64,000 nucleotides of DNA. Origin: Streptomyces graminofaciens (GTDB taxonomy: Bacteria > Actinomycetota > Actinomycetes > Streptomycetales > Streptomycetaceae). Below the pieces are notes generated by a model. The model made no database searches. It saw only the letters and a program-made list of their open reading frames with translations, and was not told the origin of the DNA. Shown piece by piece: positions 17,651 through 26,492 of this stretch. The DNA lies in assembly GCF_030294945.1 (NCBI RefSeq), contig NZ_AP018448.1, forward strand, positions 8,094,501-8,158,500. The letters are read 5' to 3'. The stretch's first letter is position 1. Each line of letters opens with the position of its first letter. The position numbers were made by a program, and so were the translations under genes.

Positions 17651-19282
17651 ATGACGGACTCGCAGGCCCCCGAAAAGACCGGCACGGCACGGACGACCGG
17701 CACCAACCCCCTCGCGCCCGCCCCGCAGGGCGCCCGCACCGCCGCCGATGTGGTCACGCCGGAGCTGATAGCCCAGCTCACCAAGGGTGTGGTCGGCTCC
17801 GGCCGGACCGCCAACCACACGCCGTTCACCGGCGAGAAGCTCGCCGACCTGCCGGAGTCCACCCCCGAGGACGTGGAGAAGGCCTACGAGCGCGCCCGCG
17901 CCGCCCAGGCCGTCTGGGCCCAGGTGCCCGTTCATCAACGCGCCGCCGTGCTGCTCCGCTTCCACGACCTGGTCCTGGAACGCCAGGCCGAGGTGCTCGA
18001 CCTGATCCAGCTGGAGACCGGCAAGGCCCGGCTGCACGCCCACGAGGAGGTCCAGGCCGTCGCGGTCGCGGCCCGCCACTACGGGCGCAAGGCCCCCTCG
18101 TACCTGAAGCCGAAGCGGCACACCGGCGCCGTACCCACCCTCACGAAGGTCACCGAACTGCGTCACCCGCGCGGTGTGGTCGGCCAGATCGCCCCCTGGA
18201 ACTACCCGCTCGAACTCTCCGTCGGCGACGCGATCCCCGCCTTCGTCGCGGGCAACGCGGTCGTGATGAAGCCCGACACGGAAACCTGCCTGACCGCCCT
18301 GTGGGCCCGTGACCTGCTCATCGAGGCCGGTCTGCCCGCCGAGGTCTTCCAGGTCGTCCTCGGTGAGGGCCCGGTCGTCGGCCCGGAGGTCGTCAGGCAC
18401 GCCGACTACGTCTCCTTCACCGGATCCACCCGCACCGGCCGCGAGGTCGCCCGGGGCGCCGCGGACCGCCTGGTCGGCGTCTCCCTCGAACTCGGCGGCA
18501 AGAACGCCATGCTGGTCCTCAAGGACGCCGACATAGAGAAGGCGGCCGCCGGTGCCGTCCGGGCCTGCTTCAGCTCGGCCGGTCAGCTCTGCATCTCCAT
18601 CGAGCGGCTGTACGTCCACGAGTCGATCGCCGACGCCTTCCTGGAGCGCTTCGCCGCCCGCACGAAGGCCATGCGCCTGGGCAAGTCCCTCGCGTACGGC
18701 GCCGAGATGGGCTCCCTGGTCGGCGAGCGCCAGCTGGAGACCGTGACCCGGCATGTCGACGAGGCCGTGGCCAAGGGCGCGAAGGTGGTGGCCGGCGGCG
18801 TCGCCCGCCCCGACATCGGCCCCTACTTCTACGAGCCGACCATCCTCGACGGCGTCTCCGAACCCATGGCGGTGTGCGCCGAGGAGACCTTCGGCCCGGT
18901 CGTCTCCATCTACCGCTTCTCGGACGAGGACGCGGTGATCGAGGAGGCCAACTCCACGGCGTACGGCCTCAACGCGTCCGTCTGGACCAAGGACGGCCGC
19001 CGCGGCCGCGAGGTCGCCTCCCGCGTGCGCGCCGGCACGGTCAACGTCAACGAGGGCTACGCCTCCGCCTACGGCAGCGTCCAGTCCCCCATGGGCGGCA
19101 TGAAGGACTCCGGCCTCGGCCGCCGCCACGGCTCCGAGGGCATCCTCAAGTACACCGAGGCCCAGACGGTGGCCCAGCAGCGACTGCTGCCCATGGCCCC
19201 GTCGCTGGGTATGGACGACGAGAAGTACGCGCAGTTCATGAACCGCAGCCTCCGGGCGATGAAGGCACTGAGGCTCAGGTAG
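17651..19282 (+). CDS. Succinate-semialdehyde dehydrogenase-like aldehyde dehydrogenase
   Basis: An NAD(P)-dependent aldehyde dehydrogenase of 543 residues (PF00171). Catalytic residues are present: Glu280 in LELGGKN and Cys314 in SSAGQLCIS, with PWNYP and FTGSTRTG nucleotide-site motifs. The sequence is closest in feel to the GabD2-type succinate-semialdehyde dehydrogenases of actinobacteria, which make succinate; substrate assignment is moderate. An ATG at 17651 is chosen over the in-frame GTG at 17462 because the earlier part translates repeat-array DNA. It probably forms an operon with the GMC oxidoreductase 99 bases downstream. Confidence 0.9.
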   Translation: MTDSQAPEKTGTARTTGTNPLAPAPQGARTAADVVTPELIAQLTKGVVGSGRTANHTPFTGEKLADLPESTPEDVEKAYERARAAQAVWAQVPVHQRAAVLLRFHDLVLERQAEVLDLIQLETGKARLHAHEEVQAVAVAARHYGRKAPSYLKPKRHTGAVPTLTKVTELRHPRGVVGQIAPWNYPLELSVGDAIPAFVAGNAVVMKPDTETCLTALWARDLLIEAGLPAEVFQVVLGEGPVVGPEVVRHADYVSFTGSTRTGREVARGAADRLVGVSLELGGKNAMLVLKDADIEKAAAGAVRACFSSAGQLCISIERLYVHESIADAFLERFAARTKAMRLGKSLAYGAEMGSLVGERQLETVTRHVDEAVAKGAKVVAGGVARPDIGPYFYEPTILDGVSEPMAVCAEETFGPVVSIYRFSDEDAVIEEANSTAYGLNASVWTKDGRRGREVASRVRAGTVNVNEGYASAYGSVQSPMGGMKDSGLGRRHGSEGILKYTEAQTVAQQRLLPMAPSLGMDDEKYAQFMNRSLRAMKALRLR

Positions 19283-19381
19283 CGCTCGGTAGTGGGCGCG
19301 GGGCCGCATCGACATGCGGCTCCGCCGCGTGAGCGCGAGCAACCACATTCGACCCGCACGGACACTCGACGAGGAGCACAC

Positions 19382-21172
19382 GTGCCTCAGGACGCTTACG
19401 ACTACGACGTCATCGTCGTCGGCTCCGGCTTCGGCGGCAGCGTGACCGCGTTGCGTCTGACCGAGAAGGGCTACAAGGTCGGCGTCCTTGAGGCGGGTCG
19501 CCGCTTCACCCGCGCCACCCTCCCCAAGAACTCCTGGGACCTCAAGAACTACCTGTGGGCGCCCGGGCTCGGCCTGTACGGCATCCAGCGCATCCATCTG
19601 CTGGGCAACGTCATGGTCCTCGCCGGGGCCGGCGTGGGCGGCGGCTCGCTCAACTACGCCAACACCCTCTACGTCCCGCCCAAGCCGTTCTTCGACGACC
19701 CCCAGTGGAAGGACATCACCGACTGGCAGGAGGAGTTGAAGCCGTACTACGACCAGGCCCGCCGCATGCTCGGCGTACGGCTCAACCCGACCATGACCCC
19801 GTCCGACGTGCACCTCAAGGCCGCCGCCGAGCGGATGGGCGTCGGCGACAGCTTCCACATGGCGCCGGTCGGGGTCTTCTTCGGTGACGGCGAGGACGCC
19901 GACGGGACGGCGAAGGCCGCGCCCGGCGACCAGGTGGCGGACCCCTACTTCGGCGGCGCGGGCCCCGCCCGCAAGGCCTGCACCGAATGCGGCGAGTGCA
20001 TGACGGGCTGCCGCCACGGCGCGAAGAACACCCTGAACGAGAACTACCTCCACCTCGCCGAGAAGGCGGGCGCGGTCGTCCATCCGATGACGACGGTCGT
20101 CGCCCTCACCGAGGACTCGCAGGGCGGCTACGCCGTCACGACCCTCCCGACCGACCGGCGACGCAAGGGCGAGGGCCGAGTCCTCAAGGCCCGCCGGGTA
20201 GTCCTCGCGGCCGGCACCTACGGCACCCAGACCCTGCTGCACCGTATGAAGGCGAACGGCCAACTGCCCTACGTCTCCGACCGGCTGGGCATGCTGACCC
20301 GCACCAACTCCGAGGCCCTGGTCGGCGCCCAGACCGACAGCCGCCGCTACCGCAAGGCCCACGGCGCGCCGCAGGTCGACTTCACCCGCGGCGTCGCGAT
20401 CACGTCCTCGATCCACCCCGACGAGAACACGCACATCGAGCCGGTCCGCTACGGCAAGGGCTCGAACGCGATGGGCGGCCTGTCCATCCTCCAGGTCCCG
20501 TACGCGGGCGGCACCGCGTCGGGTGCCTCACGCGTCCTCGGCTGGCTGGCGCACGCGGCCAAGCACCCCCTCCTCGTGGCCCGTTCGCTCTCCAACCGTC
20601 GCTGGTCGGAGCGGACCATCATCGGCCTGGTCATGCAGTCCCTGGACAACTCCCTCACCACGTATCTGAAGCCGAAGGGCCCGGGCAAGGGCCTGTTGAC
20701 GGCACGCCAGGGCCACGGCGCGCCCAACCCCAAGCAGATCGAGGCCGCCTCCACCGCCGCGTCCACGATCGCCGCCGAGATCAACGGCTTCGCCGGCAGC
20801 AACGTGGGCGAACTGATGGGCACCCCGCTGACCGCACACTTCCTCGGCGGCTGCCCGATCGGCGCGACCGCGGACGCGGGCGTCATCGACCCGTACCACC
20901 GGCTGTACGGCCACCCCGGTATCTCGGTCGTCGACGGCGCCGCGGTCTCCGCAAACCTGGGCGTCAACCCGTCGCTGACCATCACCGCCCAGGCCGAGCG
21001 AGCGATGTCGTACTGGCCCAACAAGGACGAGCCCGACCCGCGCCCGGCCCCCGGAAAGGCGTACGAACGACTGCGCCCGGTGGAGCCGACGCACCCGGCG
21101 GTCCCGGCCGACGCGTTCGGCGCGCTGCGACTGCCGTTCGTTGCGGTGCCCACGGTGCCGCCGAAGAAGTAG
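19382..21172 (+). CDS. GMC-family FAD oxidoreductase (cholesterol oxidase-like)
   Basis: A 596-residue flavoprotein. The FAD motif VVGSGFGGS lies near residue 13 and the C-terminal GMC domain ends with GVNPSLTITAQAERA. A four-cysteine cluster (Cys200, 203, 206, 210; CxxCxxCxxxC) sits in the substrate-domain insertion, as in many bacterial GMC proteins annotated as cholesterol oxidase or choline dehydrogenase; it may hold an iron-sulfur centre. No secretion signal is seen. GTG at 19382 follows GAGGAG; the longer frame from 19292 lacks support. The stop codon is duplicated with the last six codons by a 23-base repeat. Confidence 0.88.
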   Translation: MPQDAYDYDVIVVGSGFGGSVTALRLTEKGYKVGVLEAGRRFTRATLPKNSWDLKNYLWAPGLGLYGIQRIHLLGNVMVLAGAGVGGGSLNYANTLYVPPKPFFDDPQWKDITDWQEELKPYYDQARRMLGVRLNPTMTPSDVHLKAAAERMGVGDSFHMAPVGVFFGDGEDADGTAKAAPGDQVADPYFGGAGPARKACTECGECMTGCRHGAKNTLNENYLHLAEKAGAVVHPMTTVVALTEDSQGGYAVTTLPTDRRRKGEGRVLKARRVVLAAGTYGTQTLLHRMKANGQLPYVSDRLGMLTRTNSEALVGAQTDSRRYRKAHGAPQVDFTRGVAITSSIHPDENTHIEPVRYGKGSNAMGGLSILQVPYAGGTASGASRVLGWLAHAAKHPLLVARSLSNRRWSERTIIGLVMQSLDNSLTTYLKPKGPGKGLLTARQGHGAPNPKQIEAASTAASTIAAEINGFAGSNVGELMGTPLTAHFLGGCPIGATADAGVIDPYHRLYGHPGISVVDGAAVSANLGVNPSLTITAQAERAMSYWPNKDEPDPRPAPGKAYERLRPVEPTHPAVPADAFGALRLPFVAVPTVPPKK

Positions 21173-21199
21173 CGACGGTGCCGCCGAAGAAGTAGCCGA
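21154..21199 (+). repeat. 23-base tandem duplication at the GMC gene stop codon
   Basis: The 23 bases at 21154-21176, which encode the last codons and TAG stop of the GMC oxidoreductase, are repeated at 21177-21199 with differences only at the end. The second copy lies in untranslated sequence and carries another TAG. Confidence 0.85.
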
Positions 21200-21217
21200 A
21201 GGAACCCGGGACAGAAG

Positions 21218-21251
21218 AAGGACCCGCACCCCCCTCCGAGTGCGGGTCCTT
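21218..21251 (+). terminator. Intrinsic terminator after the GMC oxidoreductase gene
   Basis: A perfect 12-base stem (AAGGACCCGCAC paired with GTGCGGGTCCTT) with a C-rich 10-base loop, followed by a short pyrimidine tract. Confidence 0.85.
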
Positions 21252-22026
21252 CTCCTTTGTGCGAGGCGAATGAACGCCTTTCGCAGTCTCAGGAGTCACA
21301 GGTGTGACTTCTTGCAGGTGTGACCGACGAGGAATACGAAGGGTTGCCCTCCGGATAACAGATTTTTCGTGTGACCTGAGTCACTCCGGGTGGGGGTGGT
21401 GGCGAGAACAAGGACGCGGGGAACGAGTCGGCCGCCGCCGTGGCGCGGGCCGCCTCCACGGCGCGGACCGCCGATAGGGAGAAGCCCGCCGACAAGGAGA
21501 AGCCGCGCCGACCGAGGCCCGGTCGGCGAAGCCGGAGAAGGTCACAAGGTCACGGCCCGATCGTCCCGTCCGGTCGTGGACGACATGACGAAGGGCCCCG
21601 CGGGACGGAAACCGCGGGGCCCTTCTTCGGTCAGCACCGACGTCAGGGCAGCGCCGGTGCCTCGGAGCGGCGCAGGGGGGTGCGCCGCGGGTCATGAGGT
21701 GAACGGATTCCGCCGGACGGCCCCGGGCGTCCCCGGAGCCGACCGTTCTTTTGAGTGGCCGGGCTGCTGTCCCCTGCCGTCCGGTCACCACCCTGGAGCG
21801 AGGTCCCACGGCGCACGGCACGATCCGTACGCCTCATCGCCCCAGCGGAGCCACGCGTGGTTCTATCGGGCCCGGACCTGGCTGGCCCGGACACCGCTAC
21901 CAACGAAGCGTGTCGCACGGCGGTCACGCGCCGTACGGGTGAGAGCGAGTGCGTACGTGCGTACGCCCCGCCGGTCGCGGTCGCGGTCGCGGTTGCGGTT
22001 GCGGTCGCGTCGCGGTGGTCGGACGC
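21252..22026. other. Intergenic stretch with a possible gene remnant
   Basis: No complete gene is visible. From about 21385 to 21590 the plus strand reads like the charged tail of a protein (ENKDAGNESAAAVARA, then KEKP), shifting frame near 21510 to continue ARSAKPEKV and a TGA near 21590, directly before a terminator. There is no start upstream, so it may be a decayed 3-prime end. The last 60 bases carry a GGTCGC/GGTTGC hexamer run (about 21972-22015). The rest looks non-coding. Confidence 0.4.
21591..21624 (+). terminator. Strong hairpin terminator
   Basis: A perfect 13-base stem (AAGGGCCCCGCGG and its complement at 21612-21624) with an 8-base loop and CTTCTT following. It has no intact gene directly upstream, which supports a lost or degraded gene before it. 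Confidence 0.8.
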
Positions 22027-22308
22027 TCAGATGCGGCCCCGGCACAGCTCCAGCAGGGTCATGGCGAGCGCGGTGCCGGGCTTGCCGAGGGCGTCGCTGT
22101 AGTGGGAGAGGACCTCCATCTCGCGGGAGAGGTTCACTCGGCGGCCGCCGGAGGCGATCCGGGCCTCCTGGATGACGGCGGAGACCGCCGTCCGTTCCTG
22201 GATCAGGCCGATGATCCGGTCGTCGAGCGCGTCGATACGCTCACGGGCGCCGGTGATCACGTCGGCGGCCTCGGTGGTGCGGGCGCCGGTCACGTCGATG
22301 GCGGTCAT
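22027..22308 (-). CDS. Chorismate mutase, AroQ class, small monofunctional
   Basis: A 93-residue all-helical protein (PF01817) that converts chorismate to prephenate, the first step toward phenylalanine and tyrosine. The first helix shows the typical ARERIDALDDRIIGLIQER pattern with conserved Arg residues, followed by QEARI and the second helix NLSREMEVLSHY. Length fits the single-domain form. ATG at 22308 has GAGGAG six bases upstream; the longer frame from 22347 is not supported. Just upstream on the same strand lie a strong terminator and a 23-codon reading frame with Phe and Tyr codons, suggesting attenuation. Confidence 0.88.
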   Translation of the reverse strand: MTAIDVTGARTTEAADVITGARERIDALDDRIIGLIQERTAVSAVIQEARIASGGRRVNLSREMEVLSHYSDALGKPGTALAMTLLELCRGRI

Positions 22309-22360
22309 GCGGGGCTCCTCGTCGGAAGGGGTGCCCCGGAGCGGCAAGGCCCCGAAAACG

Positions 22361-22397
22361 CCAGGCGCCCCGGACCTTGTCGGCCCGGGGCGCCTGG
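22361..22397 (-). terminator. Terminator in the chorismate mutase leader (candidate attenuator)
   Basis: A perfect 13-base stem (CCAGGCGCCCCGG with CCGGGGCGCCTGG) and an 11-base loop. Read on the minus strand it is followed by CGTTTTC, as in a Rho-independent terminator. It lies between the leader reading frame and the chorismate mutase start, so it would stop transcription before the gene. Confidence 0.75.
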
Positions 22398-22416
22398 GAA
22401 GTCGCTTGTCAGTTGC

Positions 22417-22488
22417 TCAAGCAGCACGACCATGGCAGCCGGTGGGCCGGTTGCCATAGGTAAAGAGGAAGGTCGGGTGCGTGAGCAT
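22417..22488 (-). CDS. Candidate leader peptide for chorismate mutase
   Basis: A 23-residue reading frame beginning [13 protein letters not shown] and ending at TGA 22419-22417. Two Phe and one Tyr codon are packed within five codons, the end products of the pathway that chorismate mutase feeds. CATACT lies six bases before the ATG, so the message would start at the ATG itself (leaderless), and no ribosome site is visible. GCTTG and CAAGC around the stop codon could form an alternative hairpin. The arrangement is like amino-acid attenuators; this is inferred from sequence only. Confidence 0.5.
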   Translation of the reverse strand: MLTHPTFLFTYGNRPTGCHGRAA

Positions 22489-22494
22489 GGGGTC

Positions 22495-22500
22495 AGTATG
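22495..22500 (-). promoter_or_regulatory. Candidate -10 element of the leader transcript
   Basis: CATACT on the minus strand, exactly six bases before the leader ATG at 22488. This is the spacing expected for a leaderless start. The -35 region is GC-rich and not recognisable. Confidence 0.4.
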
Positions 22501-22591
22501 GCACGGCGCGTTTTCGTCCGGCCGAGGCGGGTGGTGGCCGGGGTCCGGGAGCGGAGCCCCCAGTGGCCCACTCGACGAGACGCCACCCCGG

Positions 22592-22597
22592 TAGACT
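22592..22597 (+). promoter_or_regulatory. Candidate -10 element of guaA
   Basis: TAGACT fits the actinobacterial TANNNT consensus and would start transcription near 22604, leaving a leader of about 34 bases before the GTG at 22638. No purine or guanine riboswitch is visible in that leader. Confidence 0.45.
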
Positions 22598-22637
22598 CGG
22601 CTGCACAGACCCCCGCCCAACCGCCGGAAGGCACCCC

Positions 22638-24212
22638 GTGTCATCAGCGACCCACGCCGCCCCCGACACCGTCCTGGTCGTCGACTTCGGCGCGCAGTAC
22701 GCCCAGCTCATCGCCCGTCGCGTCCGCGAGGCCCGGGTCTACAGCGAGATCGTCCCGAGCACCATGCCGGTCGCGGAGATGCTCGCCAAGAACCCGGCGG
22801 CGATCATCCTCTCCGGCGGCCCCTCCTCGGTGTACGCCGAGGGCGCCCCGACCGTCGACCGCGCGTTGTTCGAGGCCGGCGTCCCCGTCTTCGGCATGTG
22901 CTACGGCTTCCAGCTGATGGCCACGACCCTCGGCGGCACGGTCGACAACACGGGAGCGCGTGAGTACGGCCGTACGCCTCTGCATGTCTCCAAGGCCGGC
23001 TCCACCCTCTTCGAGGGCACCCCGGACGAGCAGTCGGTGTGGATGTCCCACGGCGACGCCTGCTCCGCCGCCCCCGAGGGCTTCGCGGTCACGGCCTCCA
23101 CGGACGTCGTACCCGTCGCCGCCTTCGAGAACGACGAGAAGAAGCTGTACGGCGTCCAGTACCACCCCGAGGTCATGCACTCCACGCACGGCCAGCAGGT
23201 GCTGGAGCACTTCCTGTACCGCGGCGCCGGGCTCACGCCTTCGTGGACCACGGGCAACGTCATCGAGGAGCAGGTCGCCGCGATCCGCGAGCAGGTCGGC
23301 GACAGGCGCGCGATCTGCGGACTGTCCGGCGGCGTGGACTCCGCGGTCGCCGCGGCCCTCGTCCAGAAGGCCATCGGCTCCCAGCTGACCTGCGTGTACG
23401 TCGACCACGGCCTGATGCGCAAGGGCGAGACCGAGCAGGTCGAGAAGGACTTCGTGGCCGCGACCGGCGTGCAGCTGAAGGTCGTGGACGCGGAGGAGCG
23501 GTTCCTCAAGGCACTCGCCGGGGTCTCCGACCCCGAGGAGAAGCGCAAGATCATCGGCCGCGAGTTCATCCGCGTCTTCGAGCAGGCGCAGGCCGAGATC
23601 ATCGCGGACGAGGGCCCGGCGGTGGAGTTCCTCGTCCAGGGCACCCTGTACCCCGACGTGGTCGAGTCCGGTGGCGGTACGGGCACGGCCAACATCAAGT
23701 CCCACCACAACGTCGGCGGCCTCCCCGAGGACCTCGAGTTCCAGCTCATCGAGCCGCTGCGCAAGCTGTTCAAGGACGAGGTCCGGATGGTCGGCCAGGA
23801 GCTGGGCCTGCCGGAGGAGATCGTCCAGCGCCAGCCGTTCCCCGGCCCCGGCCTGGGCATCCGCATCGTCGGCGAGGTCACCAAGGACCGCCTCGACCTG
23901 CTCCGCGAGGCCGACGCCATCGCCCGCGAGGAGCTGACGGCGGCCGGCCTCGACCGCGACATCTGGCAGTGCCCGGTGGTCCTGCTCGCGGACGTCCGCA
24001 GCGTCGGCGTCCAGGGAGACGGCCGGACGTACGGCCACCCGATCGTCCTTCGCCCGGTGTCCTCCGAGGACGCGATGACGGCCGACTGGTCGCGCCTGCC
24101 GTACGAGGTGCTCGCGAAGATCTCGACGCGCATCACCAACGAGGTGCGCGACGTCAACCGAGTCGTCCTCGACGTGACGTCGAAGCCGCCGGGCACGATC
24201 GAGTGGGAGTAG
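22638..24212 (+). CDS. guaA: GMP synthase (glutamine-hydrolysing)
   Basis: A 524-residue cytoplasmic enzyme that makes GMP from XMP, glutamine and ATP, the last step of guanine nucleotide synthesis. The N-terminal class I glutamine amidotransferase has the Cys nucleophile in GMCYG (near residue 88) and YHPEV (near 177). The ATP-pyrophosphatase domain has LSGGVDS (near 229), and the C-terminal dimerisation domain ends [11 protein letters not shown] as in all GuaA proteins. GTG at 22638 follows GGAAGG. It is divergent from chorismate mutase and convergent with the PPOX-like gene. Confidence 0.97.
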   Translation: MSSATHAAPDTVLVVDFGAQYAQLIARRVREARVYSEIVPSTMPVAEMLAKNPAAIILSGGPSSVYAEGAPTVDRALFEAGVPVFGMCYGFQLMATTLGGTVDNTGAREYGRTPLHVSKAGSTLFEGTPDEQSVWMSHGDACSAAPEGFAVTASTDVVPVAAFENDEKKLYGVQYHPEVMHSTHGQQVLEHFLYRGAGLTPSWTTGNVIEEQVAAIREQVGDRRAICGLSGGVDSAVAAALVQKAIGSQLTCVYVDHGLMRKGETEQVEKDFVAATGVQLKVVDAEERFLKALAGVSDPEEKRKIIGREFIRVFEQAQAEIIADEGPAVEFLVQGTLYPDVVESGGGTGTANIKSHHNVGGLPEDLEFQLIEPLRKLFKDEVRMVGQELGLPEEIVQRQPFPGPGLGIRIVGEVTKDRLDLLREADAIAREELTAAGLDRDIWQCPVVLLADVRSVGVQGDGRTYGHPIVLRPVSSEDAMTADWSRLPYEVLAKISTRITNEVRDVNRVVLDVTSKPPGTIEWE

Positions 24213-24259
24213 GCCTCCTGCTGGTTGGCCTTCTGTTGGTTGCTGGTTGTTGGTGAGGC

Positions 24260-24769
24260 TCAGGCGCGCTTGATCGTGCGCACGGGCTCGCCGGGCTTCC
24301 AGACCTGGACGACCAGGTACTTGTCGTCCTCGACGTAGGTCCGTACGACCTCCGTCAGCTCGGTACGGAAGAGGTGGAACGGCTCCGGCGGTTCCACCTC
24401 TTCGCCGTACGCGGCCTTGACGGCGGGATCGTCGACCTCGATCGCCCGCCCGCCGACCCGGACGTCTCCACCGCCCATCTCGGTGCCCGGTCCCGGGTTG
24501 GCCTGCAACGCGAACCGTGGATCGCGGCGCAGATCGAGCGCCTTGAGCGAGTCCGGCATCATCCCGAGCCACAGCTCACCGCCGACGAAGCGGACCTCCA
24601 GCCCGGTCGTACGCGGGGAACCGTCCCTGCGGAGGGTGGCGAGGACGTGGTGTGTGAAGGCGGCGAACCGCTCCTCGACGGTCCTGGCGAGCTCGGGCGC
24701 GGCGGCGACGAAGGCCGCCCAGTTCGACGAGGCCGCACGGCTCTCGCCGTTCTCAGGGTTGTCTGGCAT
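24260..24769 (-). CDS. Pyridoxamine 5-phosphate oxidase-like flavin protein
   Basis: A 169-residue protein with the split-barrel FMN-binding fold of the PPOX family (TLRRDGSPRTTGLEVRFVGG, then RRDPRFALQ). Members bind FMN, F420 or haem; the cofactor and substrate are not readable here, and it is not a true PdxH. ATG at 24769 is chosen because the conserved region begins soon after it; the longer frame from 25066 runs through promoter DNA. The 47-base gap to guaA holds an imperfect TGGTTG-type repeat. Confidence 0.8.
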   Translation of the reverse strand: MPDNPENGESRAASSNWAAFVAAAPELARTVEERFAAFTHHVLATLRRDGSPRTTGLEVRFVGGELWLGMMPDSLKALDLRRDPRFALQANPGPGTEMGGGDVRVGGRAIEVDDPAVKAAYGEEVEPPEPFHLFRTELTEVVRTYVEDDKYLVVQVWKPGEPVRTIKRA

Positions 24770-24990
24770 ACGCAAGAGTCTGACGCGGATACCCGACACC
24801 TTCTGTCCGGCTTTCCGGAGGAAAGCGGCTCCCAGCCCTGCATGAACGGAACGGGCGGAACACCCTTGTCTACTGATGCGCATCCGTGACTTGCGTAACG
24901 GTTGCGCACACTCTTCACCGGACGACCCTGTTCTGTTCGAGCGACCGACGGTAACTTCCGCTTCGTAAAGGAACCCAGCCTGGAGGACAC

Positions 24991-25785
24991 ATGCACGGGC
25001 CCACACCGCCCCTGCCCCTACCCACCGACCAGCTGCGGTTCGCCATGCCGCCGATGCACGAGTCACCGGCGGACGAACGGCGGCACCGCAAGGAACGGCT
25101 GGCCGGGGCCATCAGGATCTTCGGGCGGCTGGGGTTCGAGGACGGGGTCTCGGGGCACATCACCGCGCGCGACCCCGAGTTCAGCGACTGCTTCTGGGTC
25201 AACCCGTTCGGCATGCCGTTCAAGCACGTCACGGTGAGCGATCTGGTCCTCGCCAACGAGGACGGCCAGGTCATCGAGGGCAGCTACCACGTCAACCAGG
25301 CCGCGTTCACCGTCCACGCCCAGGTGCACGCCGCCCGCCCGGACGTCGTCGCGGTGGCCCACTGCCACTCGGTGCACGGGCGCGCGCTGGCCGCGCTCGG
25401 CGACCTGCTCGACCCGATCACCCAGGAGTCCTGCGCCTTCTACGAGGACCACGCGCTGTACGACAACTACACGGGCGTCGCCGTCGACACCGACGAGGGC
25501 CGCCGGATCGCCGCCGCGCTCGGCAGCCGCAAGGCGCTCGTGCTGCGCAACCACGGGATGCTGACCGTGGGCGACTCGGTGGATGCGGCCGCCTGGTGGT
25601 TCCTGTCGATGGAACGGTCGGCCCAGGTCCAGCTGACCGCCAGAGCGGCGGGCCGCCCGATCCTCATCGACCACCGGCTGGCCGTCGCCACCCGCGAACA
25701 GACCGGCGGCGACCTGGTGGCCTGGATCAACTACCAACCCCTGTGGCAGGACATCAGCCGCAGCGAACCGGACCTGTTGAGCTAG
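24991..25785 (+). CDS. Class II aldolase / adducin family protein
   Basis: A 264-residue member of PF00596, related to fuculose-phosphate aldolase and ribulose-phosphate 4-epimerase. Zinc-binding histidines are present in VAHCHSVHG and LRNHGML, together with SGHITARDP near the N-terminus. Many actinobacterial members of this size have no known substrate. ATG at 24991 has CTGGAGGAC upstream. No sugar kinase or isomerase lies nearby, so the role stays open. Confidence 0.85.
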   Translation: MHGPTPPLPLPTDQLRFAMPPMHESPADERRHRKERLAGAIRIFGRLGFEDGVSGHITARDPEFSDCFWVNPFGMPFKHVTVSDLVLANEDGQVIEGSYHVNQAAFTVHAQVHAARPDVVAVAHCHSVHGRALAALGDLLDPITQESCAFYEDHALYDNYTGVAVDTDEGRRIAAALGSRKALVLRNHGMLTVGDSVDAAAWWFLSMERSAQVQLTARAAGRPILIDHRLAVATREQTGGDLVAWINYQPLWQDISRSEPDLLS

Positions 25786-26492
25786 CGGGTGGACGGATGG
25801 GGGAGCCGGGCGGCGACGGCCATCGCGACGAGCGTCGTCACCGGATCGCGGCGGGTGCCGCCCCACAGGCCAAGGGCGAACGGGTCCTTCCCGGGCGGGA
25901 GCTTCGAGAGCACGGCCGCGCGAGCGACACAAAGGGCGGAAACCCGCCTTCATGACCACGCGAAGCCGCAGCTGAAGCGGTCCGCACCTGCTCTCGCGCT
26001 CGCGGACGACGCCGGACACCGCGTCCAGCGGCACCGGGATCTCCCCCTACGTCTGCCGGAACACCAGGACTCTCCCAGCCAGGTCAACACGGGGATCGGC
26101 ACTTCACCCCGCGCCCCGCTTGCGCGGAGTGCCCCTGCCGTACGCGGGCGGTGTCCAGTACGGCACAATTCGCTGTCATCACAGGGCAGTTGTACGGCCG
26201 CACGGTTGTGGGAGTGAGCGGACGTACGTACGACGCGTGCTGTCGGCGAGATGACGACGACGGTGGCGGCGATGGCGACGACGACCGTGACGACGACCGT
26301 GGTGATCACGACGTCCGTGGCGGTGCGGACGGCGATGACGGTGATGACGTCGCCGGTGGCGAAGGCGTGCATGACGTCGTCCTCGACGACGAGGGCTGTG
26401 ACGGCGAAGAACGAGATGAGCAGCGGCCGCGGAAGCGGACGCGGCGTGGGAAGGCGGGCTCGGGCGTGGCGGTACAGGAGGCGAGAGGGGGC
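25786..26492. other. Intergenic stretch with a low-complexity GAC/GTG-rich block
   Basis: No gene can be assigned. From 25786 to about 26245 I see nothing convincing. From about 26250 to 26420 the DNA is built of GAC, ACG and GTC triplets and is open on both strands. The plus frame from ATG 26251 reads Thr/Val-rich (MTTTVAAMATTTV). A minus-strand frame reads as a hydrophobic Val/Ile/Ala segment (SFFAVTALVVEDDVMHAFAT). Both have almost pure G or C third positions, so codon use cannot separate them. No ribosome site supports either. Confidence 0.4.
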
